Shown: positions 1 to 6,931, numbered from the stretch's first letter. The stretch is 8,845 nt of DNA from JBMTVT01 sp049451635 (GCA_049451635.1 JBMTVT010000079.1:1-8845), one strand, 5' to 3'. Numbers and translations are program-made. Notes: a model not told the origin generated them from the sequence alone.

Positions 1-1
1 G

Positions 2-73
2 CTGCTTTTCATTTTAGCTTGGTGTTTTATGATTGCTGATTTTTTGAAGAGTTCTCCTAAAAAGCATAATTAA
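2..73 (+). CDS. C-terminal end of an upstream membrane protein (partial)
   Basis: This is the only one of the three forward frames that stays open from the window edge to a sensible stop; the TAA is at 71-73. The 23 visible residues start with a hydrophobic stretch (LLFILAWCFMIADF) and finish with a short basic, polar tail (LKSSPKKHN). That pattern fits the last transmembrane helix and cytoplasmic tail of an integral membrane protein. The family cannot be told from so little. It lies 60 bp upstream of pckA on the same strand, but pckA appears to have its own -7 promoter element, so the two need not be co-transcribed. A chance open frame of this length cannot be excluded. Confidence 0.45.
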   Translation: MLFILAWCFMIADFLKSSPKKHN

Positions 74-99
74 TTTAAGAATACCTTAAATAATTGTCT

Positions 100-107
100 T
101 AATTTTG
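100..107 (+). promoter_or_regulatory. Putative pckA promoter, Bacteroidetes -7 element
   Basis: TAATTTTG matches the Bacteroidetes sigma-A -7 consensus TAnnTTTG and lies 26 bp before the pckA start codon, which would give a leader of roughly 20 nt. No clear TTG -33 element is seen at the usual 17-23 bp upstream; only TTA-type sequence lies near 75-77. The call rests on the -7 match and its position, in AT-rich DNA where chance matches are common. Confidence 0.45.
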
Positions 108-133
108 CTTAATAAATGTTTTTTTTCAATTAA

Positions 134-1750
134 ATGGATATGTTTAATCAATTTACGAAAACCATTTCGTTAGAGCGATATGGTATAAAAAATGCCAAAA
201 TAAATTACCAATTATCTCCAGAAGAACTACACCATATTACAATTAAACATGGGCAAGGAGTTGAAGCTTCATCAGGAGCTTTGGCAGTTAATACGGGAGA
301 ATTTACAGGACGTTCTCCAAAAGATAGATTTATTGTAAAAGATAACATTACAAAAGATAAAGTTTGGTGGGGAAGCATCAACATTCCTTTTGATGCTGAT
401 GCGTTTGATAAATTATACAACAAGGTTGTTTCCTACCTATCAAACAAAGAAGTTTATGTAAGAGACTGTTATGCTTGTGCTGACGAACATTATAAGTTGA
501 ATATTCGGGTAATCAATGAATATCCATGGAGCAATATGTTCGCCTATAATATGTTTTTACGTCCAACTGATAAAGAACTGAAAAATTTTTCCCCGAAATG
601 GACCGTTGTTAACGCACCAGGTTTTAAGGCAAACCCAAAGGAAGATGGAACAAGACAACATAATTTTGCTATTTTAAATTTCACCAAAAAAATAGCTTTA
701 ATAGGAGGTACCGGTTATACAGGAGAAATTAAAAAGGGTATTTTTTCGGCATTGAACTTTATATTGCCAGTATTTAAAAATACGTTACCAATGCACTGTA
801 GTGCGAATGTTGGTAAAGATGGGGATACAGCTATATTTTTTGGATTATCTGGAACCGGAAAGACGACCTTATCAACCGATCCTAATAGAAGTTTAATTGG
901 TGATGACGAACATGGTTGGACTAACGAGAATACAGTTTTTAATTTTGAAGGAGGTTGTTATGCCAAAGTTATTAATCTAACAAGGGAACACGAACCTGAA
1001 ATCTATGATGCCATTAAAAAAGGTGCTATTCTCGAGAATGTTATTTTAGATAAAGATGGGCGTGTAGATTTTGCAAATACGTCCATTACACAAAACACTA
1101 GGGTTAGTTACCCCATTGATCATATTGAAAATATACAAGTGCCATCAATAGGTAAAAACCCAAAAAATATTTTCTTTTTAACAGCTGATGCTTTTGGGGT
1201 TTTACCGCCAATTTCTAAGTTAACGCCAAGTCAAGCGGCTTACCATTTTATTTCAGGATACACTGCTAAAGTTGCAGGAACCGAATCTGGTGTTGTAGAG
1301 CCTACGCCCTCGTTTTCTGCATGCTTTGGAGCTCCTTTTATGCCATTGCATCCATCAAGATATGCTGAAATGTTAAGCAAAAAAATGATAGATGCGGGCG
1401 TTAATGTTTGGTTGGTTAACACAGGCTGGACAGGAGGCCCTTACGGTATTGGTAAGCGCATGGAACTAAAGTATACGCGTGCTATGATTAATGCCGTTTT
1501 AAATGGTGGTTTAGGATTGTATAATTATGATGATTATCATATCCACTCCGTTTTTGGAGTAGCACAACCCAGAACTTGCCCAGGTGTGCCAACAAGTGTA
1601 TTGAGCCCAAGGGCTACATGGAACGATGATGAAGCATATTATACTACAGCATTTAAATTAACCAATGCCTTTAGGGAAAACTTTAAAAAATTTGAGGCCC
1701 ATTGTAGTGAAGAAATTCGTCGTGGAGGACCGCAGCGATATGCATTTTAA
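134..1750 (+). CDS. pckA: Phosphoenolpyruvate carboxykinase (ATP)
   Basis: It catalyses oxaloacetate + ATP to phosphoenolpyruvate + CO2 + ADP, the entry step of gluconeogenesis, in the cytoplasm. The 538 residues match the usual length of the ATP-dependent family (E. coli about 540). Visible landmarks are the substrate-binding TGRSPKDRF (58-66), GGTGYTGEIKK (191-201) with the metal/substrate lysines K200/K201, MHCSANVG (220-227) with metal-ligand H221, the P-loop GLSGTGKTT (237-245), the second kinase motif IGDDEHGW (255-262), and TGWTGGPYG (430-438). All key residues look intact. A TAA lies directly before the ATG in the same frame, so the start is Met1 or Met3; there is no Shine-Dalgarno sequence, as is normal for this phylum. 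It appears monocistronic, with its own -7 element and a strong hairpin right after the stop. The GTP-dependent family is excluded by the ATP-type motifs. Confidence 0.98.
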   Translation: MDMFNQFTKTISLERYGIKNAKINYQLSPEELHHITIKHGQGVEASSGALAVNTGEFTGRSPKDRFIVKDNITKDKVWWGSINIPFDADAFDKLYNKVVSYLSNKEVYVRDCYACADEHYKLNIRVINEYPWSNMFAYNMFLRPTDKELKNFSPKWTVVNAPGFKANPKEDGTRQHNFAILNFTKKIALIGGTGYTGEIKKGIFSALNFILPVFKNTLPMHCSANVGKDGDTAIFFGLSGTGKTTLSTDPNRSLIGDDEHGWTNENTVFNFEGGCYAKVINLTREHEPEIYDAIKKGAILENVILDKDGRVDFANTSITQNTRVSYPIDHIENIQVPSIGKNPKNIFFLTADAFGVLPPISKLTPSQAAYHFISGYTAKVAGTESGVVEPTPSFSACFGAPFMPLHPSRYAEMLSKKMIDAGVNVWLVNTGWTGGPYGIGKRMELKYTRAMINAVLNGGLGLYNYDDYHIHSVFGVAQPRTCPGVPTSVLSPRATWNDDEAYYTTAFKLTNAFRENFKKFEAHCSEEIRRGGPQRYAF

Positions 1751-1756
1751 CAACAA

Positions 1757-1788
1757 AAAAAGGGGTGATTTTTTAATCACCCCTTTTT
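1757..1788. terminator. Bidirectional intrinsic terminator between pckA and hemD
   Basis: A perfect inverted repeat begins 6 bp after the pckA stop. The core is GGGGTGATT (1762-1770) pairing with AATCACCCC (1775-1783) around a TTTT loop, extended by five A:T pairs (1757-1761 with 1784-1788). The flanking A run on the left and T run on the right give a U-tract on either transcript, so it can end both pckA and the converging hemD mRNA, whose stop is 18 bp away. Confidence 0.92.
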
Positions 1789-1805
1789 ATAGTTTATAAA
1801 ATTAA

Positions 1806-2555
1806 TTATTTTCCTTTATTCACTTTTTCAATATACTTCTCCAAAGCCATAGTCATAGACGGTGTTTCGGGTGTTGGTGCCGCAATATCTACACGCAAGC
1901 CTTTTTCTTCAACAGCTTTAATAGTGGTGTTCCCAAAAACAGCAATACGCGTATTGTTTTGCTTAAAGTCTGGGAAGTTTTGAAATAACGATTCGATACC
2001 AGATGGACTAAAAAATACCAATACATCATAATATACATTGGCTAAATCTGATAAATCGCTAACTACAGTTTTGTAAAACGTAGCTTGTTTCCAGTTAACG
2101 CCTAAAGCGTTTAAAGTTTCAGGGACTTCGTCTTTTACTTTATCGGTATTTGGCAATAAAAACTTTTCGTCCTTGTATTTTTTAATTAATGGAGATAGCT
2201 CAGCAAAAGTGCGTTTACCAACATAAATTTTACGTTTCCTGTACACAACATACTTTTGAAGATAATAAGCCACAGCCTCAGACTGACAAAAATATTTCAT
2301 GGTGTCTGGCACTTTAAAGCGCATTTCTTCAGCAACTCTAAAAAAGTGGTCAACGGCATTTCTACTTGTTAAAATAATGGCAGTGTAGTTATTTAAATCA
2401 ACTTTTTGTTGTCTAATATCTTTAGCCGAAACACCTTCTACATGAATAAAAGGTCTAAAATCTATTTTAACTTTCTGCTTTTCTTGTAAATCGAAATAAG
2501 GAGAGGTTTCTATTTTAGGTTCTGGTTGAGAGACTAAAATGGTTTTGACTTTCAT
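1806..2555 (-). CDS. hemD: Uroporphyrinogen-III synthase (HemD family)
   Basis: It likely converts hydroxymethylbilane to uroporphyrinogen III by closing the ring with inversion of ring D, the branch point to haem, sirohaem and cobalamin, in the cytoplasm. The 249 residues fit the family length. HemD proteins diverge strongly and lack a conserved catalytic residue, so the call rests on overall pattern: an N-terminal KTILVSQPEP opening, YTAIILTSRNAVDHFF (about 58-73) typical of the first lobe, and YDVLVFFSPSGIESLF (about 177-192), the matching 'F.SPSG' segment of the second lobe. The gene is 15 bp downstream of the DUF4271 gene on the same strand and in the same reading frame, separated by that gene's TAA and five codons, so the pair is very probably co-transcribed. 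No upstream in-frame ATG exists between that TAA and the chosen start. Activity itself cannot be read from the sequence. Confidence 0.88.
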   Translation of the reverse strand: MKVKTILVSQPEPKIETSPYFDLQEKQKVKIDFRPFIHVEGVSAKDIRQQKVDLNNYTAIILTSRNAVDHFFRVAEEMRFKVPDTMKYFCQSEAVAYYLQKYVVYRKRKIYVGKRTFAELSPLIKKYKDEKFLLPNTDKVKDEVPETLNALGVNWKQATFYKTVVSDLSDLANVYYDVLVFFSPSGIESLFQNFPDFKQNNTRIAVFGNTTIKAVEEKGLRVDIAAPTPETPSMTMALEKYIEKVNKGK

Positions 2556-2570
2556 AAGTGCAAATAGTTG

Positions 2571-3218
2571 TTATTTAATAAAAAACACCTTAAACAAAAT
2601 AATATAGGGTGCGATTTCAAGAGCGCAAAGATACAAAATAAAATAAAACAAGTTATTTTTTATTAAACTTTGATGTGTTTTAAATGAGCTAATAATGCCT
2701 ATTATATTTACAATTAATAATAAAATGATTATTACGTAAAATAGGGTTAATGTAGGTTCTAGTGTGTACAGAAGTAACGCGTTTATGGGCAATAAAAAAA
2801 TACCCAAATAATTCTTGTAAGTTATTTTTTGAAAAAGGTACTGGTCAATTAAAGCATCTATTTCAAAAAGGCTGGCAATAAGGCGTTCAACAAGTACTTT
2901 TATTAAAATTAGCGCAGCTATGCCTATGGCTAGTTTAAATAATAAATTTACAGAAACAAAAGCTGTTTCTGTAAAATGCTGGTATATTATAAAATAAAAT
3001 ACAGAAAGGGATAAAATTAAATTGGTAAATAATAAACCATCAAATTTGTCCAAAAACTTCTGATCCCTTGCATAAATTTTAAGGTATTTATTGTTTCCTA
3101 GAACCAATATAAAATCGTCAAAGCGTTTTGGGGCCATTAGTTTAGCCATAGCAACTATTACTATACCAATAACCAATAAAACAGTAAACAACTCGTTTGA
3201 AACAATGTTACGAAGCAT
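2571..3218 (-). CDS. DUF4271 family integral membrane protein
   Basis: Function unknown. The 215-residue protein has five or six hydrophobic segments (about 10-29, 62-80, 88-109, 134-154, 156-178 and 188-210) and no signal peptide beyond the first helix, so it should sit in the inner membrane. The region after helix 3 (LFEIDALIDQYLFQKITYKNY) and the end (LYLCALEIAPYIILFK) resemble conserved signatures I associate with DUF4271, a Bacteroidetes-specific family; this is recall, not a search. An in-frame TAA two codons before the ATG fixes the start. It is the first gene of a leftward pair with hemD (15-bp gap) and is divergent from the GT2 operon. Its constant partner suggests, without proving, a role related to tetrapyrroles. 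It shows no known transporter or enzyme motif. Expression is probably driven from 3219-3332. Confidence 0.82.
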   Translation of the reverse strand: MLRNIVSNELFTVLLVIGIVIVAMAKLMAPKRFDDFILVLGNNKYLKIYARDQKFLDKFDGLLFTNLILSLSVFYFIIYQHFTETAFVSVNLLFKLAIGIAALILIKVLVERLIASLFEIDALIDQYLFQKITYKNYLGIFLLPINALLLYTLEPTLTLFYVIIILLLIVNIIGIISSFKTHQSLIKNNLFYFILYLCALEIAPYIILFKVFFIK

Positions 3219-3241
3219 GCCTTAAAATTATTATAAATTTT

Positions 3242-3312
3242 AAAACTTAGGTGTATTATTAAGGAATATTTAAAAAAAATAAACGCTTAATAATGTACAT
3301 TTGCCAAAACTA
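3242..3312 (-). promoter_or_regulatory. Candidate leftward promoters for the DUF4271-hemD pair
   Basis: Two leftward -7 candidates lie in the divergent intergenic region. TAGTTTTG, read from the minus strand at 3312-3305, is an exact TAnnTTTG match but would give a leader of about 80 nt and overlap the rightward transcript start. TAAGTTTT, at 3249-3242, is one base off and would give a leader of about 20 nt. Neither has a clear TTG -33 box, so I cannot choose between them. Confidence 0.3.
3296..3303 (+). promoter_or_regulatory. Putative promoter -7 element of the GT2-pyrC-lipoprotein operon
   Basis: TACATTTG is an exact match to the Bacteroidetes -7 consensus TAnnTTTG, 29 bp before the GT2 start codon, predicting a leader of about 20-25 nt. 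No TTG is seen at the expected -33 distance. It is the only exact rightward match in this intergenic region and is well placed to drive the three-gene operon. Confidence 0.5.
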
Positions 3313-3332
3313 ATTTAGGTTTTAGTTAGTAT

Positions 3333-4055
3333 ATGACAGATACTGTTGTAATTATTCCAACATACAATGAAATAGAGAATATTGAATCTATCATTCATGC
3401 GGTTTTCTCGCAATCTAATGCTATTCATGTGCTTGTTGTTGATGATAATTCTCCTGATTTAACAAGTTTGAAAGTAAAAGAGCTTCAAAAAGATTTTCCA
3501 GATAGGTTATTTTTAGAAATGCGTAAAGAAAAATCTGGTTTGGGTACAGCTTACATTCATGGTTTTAAATGGTGTTTGAAAAAGAGTTATAAGTATATTT
3601 TTGAAATGGATGCCGATTTTTCGCATGATCCCAATGATATTCAAAAATTATATAACGCTTGCCACGACAAAGGGGCCGATGTAGCTATAGGCTCGCGGTA
3701 TGTAAAAGGTGTTAATGTAGTTAATTGGCCTATGGGCAGGGTACTCTTGTCTTATTTGGCATCAAAATATGTGCGATTAATTACAGGCATGAAAATTCAT
3801 GATACCACAGCAGGTTATGTATGTTATAAAAGAGAGGTGCTCGAAGCAATAAATTTGAATACCATTAAATTCATAGGGTATGCATTTCAAATAGAAATGA
3901 AGTTTAAAGCGTATTTAAAGCACTTTAAAATAGTTGAAATTCCTGTTATTTTTACTGATAGAACAAGAGGTGTATCAAAATTAAGTTCTGGAATTATTTC
4001 CGAAGCCATTTTTGGTGTTATCTCTATGAAACTTAAAAGCCTATTTAAAAAATAA
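3333..4055 (+). CDS. Polyprenol-phosphate mannosyltransferase-like GT2 glycosyltransferase
   Basis: It likely moves a hexose, probably mannose from GDP-mannose, onto polyprenyl phosphate at the cytoplasmic face of the inner membrane, making a lipid-linked sugar donor. The 240-residue protein is one GT-A domain: VVIIPTYNEIENI (5-17), VVDDNSPD (35-42) for nucleotide binding, SGLGTAYIHG (68-77), the metal-binding EMDADFSHDP (91-100), IGSRYVKG (119-126), HDTTAGYVCYKR (156-167) and FTDRTRGVSKL near the end. These are the marks of the DPM1-like polyprenol monophosphomannose synthases. It has no C-terminal transmembrane helices, so it is the short soluble or peripheral form. An in-frame TAG two codons before the ATG limits the start. 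It leads an operon with dihydroorotase (5-bp gap). Mannose rather than glucose is inferred from family resemblance only. Confidence 0.88.
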   Translation: MTDTVVIIPTYNEIENIESIIHAVFSQSNAIHVLVVDDNSPDLTSLKVKELQKDFPDRLFLEMRKEKSGLGTAYIHGFKWCLKKSYKYIFEMDADFSHDPNDIQKLYNACHDKGADVAIGSRYVKGVNVVNWPMGRVLLSYLASKYVRLITGMKIHDTTAGYVCYKREVLEAINLNTIKFIGYAFQIEMKFKAYLKHFKIVEIPVIFTDRTRGVSKLSSGIISEAIFGVISMKLKSLFKK

Positions 4056-4060
4056 TATTT

Positions 4061-5407
4061 ATGAGCTTAAAAATCACACTTATTAAAAATGCTAAAATAG
4101 TTAATGAAGGGACTATTTTTAGTGGCGATATATTGATTGAGGGCAAGTACATAAAACAAATAAGTGATTCAATAAGCCCAAAATCTTCCGATGTGCATGT
4201 TTTTGATGCTGAGGGCAAATACATATTTCCTGGTGTTATAGATGATCAAGTTCATTTTAGAGAACCAGGTTTAACCCATAAAGCCAATATAGAAACTGAG
4301 AGTAGAGCCGCCATTGCCGGAGGTATTACCTCATTTATTGAAATGCCCAATACAAATCCCCAAACAACTACGATTGAAAAATTAGAAGAAAAATTTGACA
4401 TAGCTGCAAAAACGTCATTTGCAAACTATTCTTTTATGTTTGGGGGGACCAATGATAATTTGGAAGAAATTTTAAAATTGGATGTTAATCAAGTAGCAGG
4501 CTTAAAATTGTTTTTGGGCTCTTCAACAGGAAATATGTTGGTTGATAACCCAATGGTTTTGGAAAAAATCTTCAAAAGTACCAATATGCTTATTTCAGTA
4601 CATTGTGAAGATGAGGGTACCATAAAAAAGAATTTTAATGCTCATTTTGAAAAATACGGTGATGATATTCCTATTAAATGCCACCCAATTATAAGAAGTG
4701 AAGAAGCTTGTTATTTGTCGTCTTCTACAGCTATTGAGTTGGCAAAAAAAACAGGTGCAAGATTGCATGTTTTTCATTTGTCTACAGGAAAGGAAACACA
4801 CTTATTTACCAATAAAATTCCCTTAAAGGATAAAAAAATAACCGCTGAAGTTTGTATTCACCACCTTTGGTTTAGCGATGAAGATTATGATAAAAAGGGC
4901 TCGCTTATAAAATGGAACCCTGCTGTAAAAACCAAAAAAGATAGGGATGAGTTATGGAAAGCTTTGTTGGATGATAGAATAGATGTAATCGCTACAGACC
5001 ATGCACCGCATACGATTGATGAAAAGAAAAACGTTTACACTAGTGCGCCTTCTGGAGGGCCTTTAGTGCAACATGCATTGCCAGCTATGTTGGAAATGTA
5101 TCATAAAGAAAAGATATCATTGGAGCAAATAGCTGAGAAAATGTGTCATAATCCAGCCATATTATTCCAAATTGAAAGACGTGGGTATATTAAGGAAGGG
5201 TATTTTGCCGATTTGGTTTTGGTAGATTTAAACAATCCGTGGACTGTAACTAAAGATAATATTTTGTATAAATGTGGATGGTCGCCTTTTGAAGGTACTA
5301 CCTTTAAATCTAGAATTACACATACCTTTTTAAACGGTATTTTAGTATATCAAAATTCAAAGTTCAGTAAAATTAAAGCCGCTGAACGATTAACTTTTAA
5401 TAGATGA
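4061..5407 (+). CDS. pyrC: Dihydroorotase (amidohydrolase superfamily)
   Basis: It closes N-carbamoyl-L-aspartate to L-dihydroorotate, the third step of pyrimidine synthesis, in the cytoplasm. The 448 residues form an N-terminal strand region followed by an amidohydrolase barrel. Visible active-site parts are DDQVHFREPG (61-70), EMPNTNP (about 98-104), GLKLFLGSSTG (147-157) with the candidate carboxylated lysine K149, VHCEDE with H181, LHVFHLSTG with H236 and H239, and ATDHAPHT with D313 and H314. The HFREPG and MPNT signatures favour dihydroorotase over allantoinase or hydantoinase. The first ligand of the usual HxH pair is Gln63, with H65 kept; I recall the same Gln in other Bacteroidetes dihydroorotases, so it looks lineage-typical rather than a defect. 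It starts 5 bp after the GT2 stop and its TGA overlaps the next ATG (ATGA), showing an operon with coupled translation. Confidence 0.93.
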   Translation: MSLKITLIKNAKIVNEGTIFSGDILIEGKYIKQISDSISPKSSDVHVFDAEGKYIFPGVIDDQVHFREPGLTHKANIETESRAAIAGGITSFIEMPNTNPQTTTIEKLEEKFDIAAKTSFANYSFMFGGTNDNLEEILKLDVNQVAGLKLFLGSSTGNMLVDNPMVLEKIFKSTNMLISVHCEDEGTIKKNFNAHFEKYGDDIPIKCHPIIRSEEACYLSSSTAIELAKKTGARLHVFHLSTGKETHLFTNKIPLKDKKITAEVCIHHLWFSDEDYDKKGSLIKWNPAVKTKKDRDELWKALLDDRIDVIATDHAPHTIDEKKNVYTSAPSGGPLVQHALPAMLEMYHKEKISLEQIAEKMCHNPAILFQIERRGYIKEGYFADLVLVDLNNPWTVTKDNILYKCGWSPFEGTTFKSRITHTFLNGILVYQNSKFSKIKAAERLTFNR

Positions 5408-5961
5408 TTTTAAAACATTTCATATACTTTTTAAGCATCGTTTTATTGATTACAGCTTGTAATAGAATTAAAGGGCCCGATAAGCCAAAAAATTTAATCT
5501 CTAAAGAAAAAATGGTGGACATTTTAATTGATACAAGATTGATTGCCTCGGCAAGTTCTGTAAATAAAAGAATAATGATGGATAATGGTGTTGATATTAA
5601 AGCATATGTTTTTAAAAAGTATAATATCGACAGCTTACAGTTTGCCTTAAGCAATGAATATTATGCCTTTCGAGTAAAAGATTACAAAGAAATTTACGAT
5701 AAAGTTGAAGATAGTTTGGAGGAGCTTAAAACTAAATTTAAAGAGTTGGAAGCCAACGAATGGAAAGAAAAAACAAAACGTGAAGAAGATTCCATAAAAG
5801 CTTTATCCAAAAAGAAAGATACTATTAGAGACCTAAAGATAGTTGATTCTTTAAAGTTAAAATTATTAGATTCTCTGGATAAAAATAGGTTAAGAGAAAA
5901 AATTATAGAAAATGGCACGCTTATAGCCCCTGTTTTAGATACTGTTGCCCAACCAAATTAA
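5404..5961 (+). CDS. DUF4296 family lipoprotein
   Basis: Function unknown. The 185-residue protein starts with a lipoprotein signal peptide: K4, hydrophobic core (about 6-16) and lipobox ITAC, with Cys19 as the lipidated residue. It should be anchored in the envelope after signal peptidase II cleavage. Residues about 30-110 carry the pattern I associate with DUF4296: LISKEKMVDILIDTRL, then KYNIDSLQFALSNEYYA and a Tyr-rich KDYKEIYDKV. From about 100 to 165 it is highly charged (Glu/Lys-rich) and probably a long helix or coiled coil, followed by a short tail. The ATG shares bases with the dihydroorotase TGA (ATGA), so its translation is probably coupled to that gene. The last 13 codons overlap the end of the opposite-strand SDR gene. 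No enzyme motif is visible. Confidence 0.87.
   Translation: MILKHFIYFLSIVLLITACNRIKGPDKPKNLISKEKMVDILIDTRLIASASSVNKRIMMDNGVDIKAYVFKKYNIDSLQFALSNEYYAFRVKDYKEIYDKVEDSLEELKTKFKELEANEWKEKTKREEDSIKALSKKKDTIRDLKIVDSLKLKLLDSLDKNRLREKIIENGTLIAPVLDTVAQPN
5921..5961. other. Tail-to-tail coding overlap of 41 bp
   Basis: The last 13 codons and stop of the DUF4296 lipoprotein gene (+) and the final codons of the SDR gene (-) share these bases, so both strands are coding. Stops are TAA at 5959-5961 (+) and TAA read leftward at 5923-5921 (-). There is no room for a separate terminator between the genes, and I find only weak AT-rich hairpins nearby. Confidence 0.85.
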
Positions 5962-6931
5962 TGGTTTTATCAATAGCTATAAATTGATGGTTTAAGGTGT
6001 TTTTTAATTTATCACTATTGTAATATGTTTCAGAGGTTAAAGACTGCGCCAAATGTTTCGTTAATTGGCGTCTTTTGCCAGTTAATTTATGTGTTAACCA
6101 ATCTAACCGCCAACCTAAATCCAATAACCAACCTGTTGCCATTTTTTTAGGAGGCTTGGCACTTACAGATTTAGCAAGCGCTTGTAAAAAATCTTCATAA
6201 GTCCAGTTTTCAGCAACAACTACAAAACGCTCATTAACTATATCACTACCCATTAATTTTATCATTACTGTTGTAACATCATCAACATTAACAATGCCTA
6301 AGGTGCCAGAAGTAAAATGTTTAAAACCCTTTTTTGCTTTTTTAAATAAACTGCCTGTACCATATCTCCAAATACCTGGGCCCAAAATAACCCCAGGATT
6401 CACAATTACAGCATTTAGACCTTCTTGAGTTGCCCGCCAAACTTCCATTTCTGCCCCATACTTTGTTATGGCATACACATTATTGTCTGCTTCAGGGTTC
6501 CAATTGGTATCCTCATCAATAGATTTATTGTTTAGGGGTTTGCCCAAAGTGGCAATGGAGCTCACATAGCACAATTTTTCAACAGCACTTGCAATACATA
6601 AATTTACAATGTTTGCAGTTCCTTCAATATTTGTTCGCCGTAAAAGTTGGTATTTGTCAGGTTCAAACGAAACAAAAGCGGCACAATGATAAACCTGTGT
6701 AACGCCTTTAAAAGCCTCGTTTAAAGCGGGGATATCTAAAACATCTGCTTTTATCCAATCAATGTTATTAAAAAGACGCTCGTAATTTTCAATATAACAA
6801 GAAAATATACGTTTTACATTGTCAAGCTTGTGCTCGTTCCTGTAAATAGCTTTAATTTTTTTATTGCCACTAGCAAGCCTATAGAGTAAATGTGCGCCAA
6901 CTAAGCCTGTGCCTCCCGTTACTAAAATCAT
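5921..6931 (-). CDS. NAD(P)-dependent epimerase/dehydratase (extended SDR)
   Basis: This is an extended short-chain dehydrogenase/reductase of 336 residues with a Rossmann fold and, by sequence, no membrane anchor. It has the cofactor-binding TGGTGLVG (5-12), an acidic ADVLD segment (about 63-67), HCAAF after the fourth strand, YVSS with Ser124/Ser125, and the catalytic pair in YAITK (Tyr153, Lys157), followed by NPGVILGPG. This resembles the dihydroflavonol-4-reductase/3-beta-hydroxysteroid dehydrogenase branch as much as sugar epimerases, so the substrate is unknown: a nucleotide sugar or a hydroxy/keto lipid are both possible. An in-frame stop upstream (minus strand) with no other ATG fixes the start. 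It is divergent from tyrS across 81 bp and converges on the DUF4296 gene with a 41-bp coding overlap. No terminator hairpin is evident at its 3' end. Confidence 0.88.
   Translation of the reverse strand: MILVTGGTGLVGAHLLYRLASGNKKIKAIYRNEHKLDNVKRIFSCYIENYERLFNNIDWIKADVLDIPALNEAFKGVTQVYHCAAFVSFEPDKYQLLRRTNIEGTANIVNLCIASAVEKLCYVSSIATLGKPLNNKSIDEDTNWNPEADNNVYAITKYGAEMEVWRATQEGLNAVIVNPGVILGPGIWRYGTGSLFKKAKKGFKHFTSGTLGIVNVDDVTTVMIKLMGSDIVNERFVVVAENWTYEDFLQALAKSVSAKPPKKMATGWLLDLGWRLDWLTHKLTGKRRQLTKHLAQSLTSETYYNSDKLKNTLNHQFIAIDKTINLVGQQYLKQGL

Noticed and set aside
205..423. Open frame on the minus strand inside pckA (72 codons)
   Set aside because: It lies wholly antisense to a well-conserved enzyme, has no recognisable domain and no promoter; a shadow of pckA.
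1240..1422. Open frame on the minus strand inside pckA (60 codons)
   Set aside because: Antisense to a conserved part of pckA with no protein-like features.
1757..1788. Inverted repeats (here and at 8319-8348) as mobile-element ends or a MITE
   Set aside because: Each is a single GC-rich hairpin with flanking A and T runs placed right after a stop codon; they differ from each other and have no target duplications, so they are terminators.
2556..2573. DUF4271-hemD fusion by stop readthrough, since both are in one frame
   Set aside because: One in three adjacent gene pairs shares a frame by chance; there is no readthrough context and hemD has its own ATG at the expected family start.
4241..4270. 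Dihydroorotase as an inactive paralogue because of the missing His
   Set aside because: All other metal ligands and substrate motifs are intact and the gene sits in a tight operon; Gln here seems lineage-typical.
4595..4801. Open frame on the minus strand inside dihydroorotase, Cys-rich
   Set aside because: The cysteines come from reverse reading of conserved codons; it overlaps the metal-site region of a clear enzyme.
5397..5918. Two minus-strand open frames (5397-5654 and 5694-5918) inside the lipoprotein gene
   Set aside because: Ser/Leu/Phe-rich composition is what antisense reading of a Lys/Glu-rich AT-rich gene gives; the sense frame has a lipobox and a family pattern.
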